Source of the DNA: DASUTB01 sp036374835
GTDB taxonomy: Bacteria > Actinomycetota > Actinomycetes > Jiangellales > Jiangellaceae
Assembly (NCBI GenBank): GCA_036374835.1
Contig: DASUTB010000018.1
Coordinates: 1 to 56,839, forward strand
DNA length: 56,839 nt
Direction: 5' to 3'
The stretch's first letter is position 1. The number at the start of each line of letters is the position of its first letter. Below are positions 56,664 through 56,839 of this stretch, in pieces. A program made the position numbers and the translations under genes. The notes beneath the pieces are model-generated. The model was given only the letters and a program-made list of their open reading frames with translations, had not been told where the DNA came from and did no database searches.

Positions 56664-56839
56664 ATGCGTGTCGAGATCCGTCACCTCGAACTGGTCTGCG
56701 CGATTGCCGACCACGGTAGTTTGAACAAGGCGGCGTCGGCGGTGGGCCTAGCGCCGTCGGCACTGACCACGCAACTTCAGCGCATCGAGCGCAGCCTTGG
56801 CGGGAGCCTGTTCGAGCGCGACCGGCGCGGTGCCCGGCC
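56664..56839 (+). CDS. LysR-family regulator, cut off by the right edge
   Basis: The first 58 codons of a LysR-type gene. The winged helix-turn-helix is complete: HLELVCAIADHGSLNKAASAVGLAPSALTTQLQRIERSLGGSLFERDRRG. The effector-binding part lies outside the window. The ATG follows TAGTGT by 6 nt with no Shine-Dalgarno sequence. Confidence 0.85.
   Translation, partial: MRVEIRHLELVCAIADHGSLNKAASAVGLAPSALTTQLQRIERSLGGSLFERDRRGAR

Noticed and set aside
1..56839. CRISPR arrays, insertion sequences or prophage
   Set aside because: No regularly spaced short repeats, transposase, integrase or phage structural genes were seen; the repeats found are dispersed palindromes.

Overview
The window is a GC-rich stretch of actinobacterial chromosome. 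The evidence is the mycothiol gene mshA, the carD-ispD-ispF-cysS-rlmB block, senX3-regX3 with phoU, an hbhA-like gene, a short SRP RNA, GTG/TTG start codons and many start codons that sit 6-8 nt behind a TANNNT hexamer (leaderless style). Gene order around mshA-ybjN-gpm-senX3-regX3, XRE-hbhA-DUF2516 and lpqE-carD-ispD-ispF-cysS-rlmB parallels what is known from Mycobacterium tuberculosis. The window joins these blocks differently and lacks typical mycobacterial families, so a non-mycobacterial Actinomycetia member is likely; order and genus cannot be fixed from sequence reading alone. No insertion sequence, phage module or CRISPR array was seen.

Layout. 1-5 kb: a LuxR-type regulator with a SnoaL-like protein, an MFS transporter and a methyltransferase. 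4-12.5 kb: one long minus-strand sugar-uptake operon of the YtfQ/YtfR/YtfT/YjfF (galactofuranose-type) ABC family with an unusual second ATPase, followed by its LacI-family regulator and the methyltransferase; two matching operators lie at its promoter. 12.8-18.4 kb: tRNA-Ser(GGA), an AraC/VOC pair, SRP RNA, dnaX, ybaB, recR and DUF5063. 18.4-20.4 kb: an ABC exporter. 20.6-23 kb: lysC-asd. 23-28.5 kb: lipoprotein, DsrE-like protein, a 33-residue membrane peptide, nitrobindin, Fur, YgfZ, Dtd, asparaginase and a small zinc protein. 28.5-31 kb: an orphan AbiEi-type gene framed by two copies of a palindromic repeat, then an amino-acid permease. 31-39.4 kb: XRE-hbhA-DUF2516, AlaX, a degenerate YkuD-domain protein, a DUF1844-like protein, a tyrosine phosphatase, a large DUF6351 secreted protein and a MOSC protein. 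39.5-45 kb: mshA, ybjN, gpm, phoU and senX3-regX3 with a PHO box of three 11-bp units. 45-51.7 kb: lpqE, ubiA-type prenyltransferase, carD, ispDF, PAP2, cysS and rlmB. 51.8-56.8 kb: acyl-CoA dehydrogenase, DUF4282, DUF4032, an orphan MsiK/UgpC-type sugar ATPase, a CBS protein and a truncated LysR gene at the right edge.

Most genes are housekeeping. The less ordinary content is between genes: three families of short repeated palindromic elements placed at gene 3' ends, two very long perfect hairpins that start at stop codons, paired operators about three helical turns apart, and a set of apparently leaderless promoters. Functions of those elements are inferred from position and shape only.
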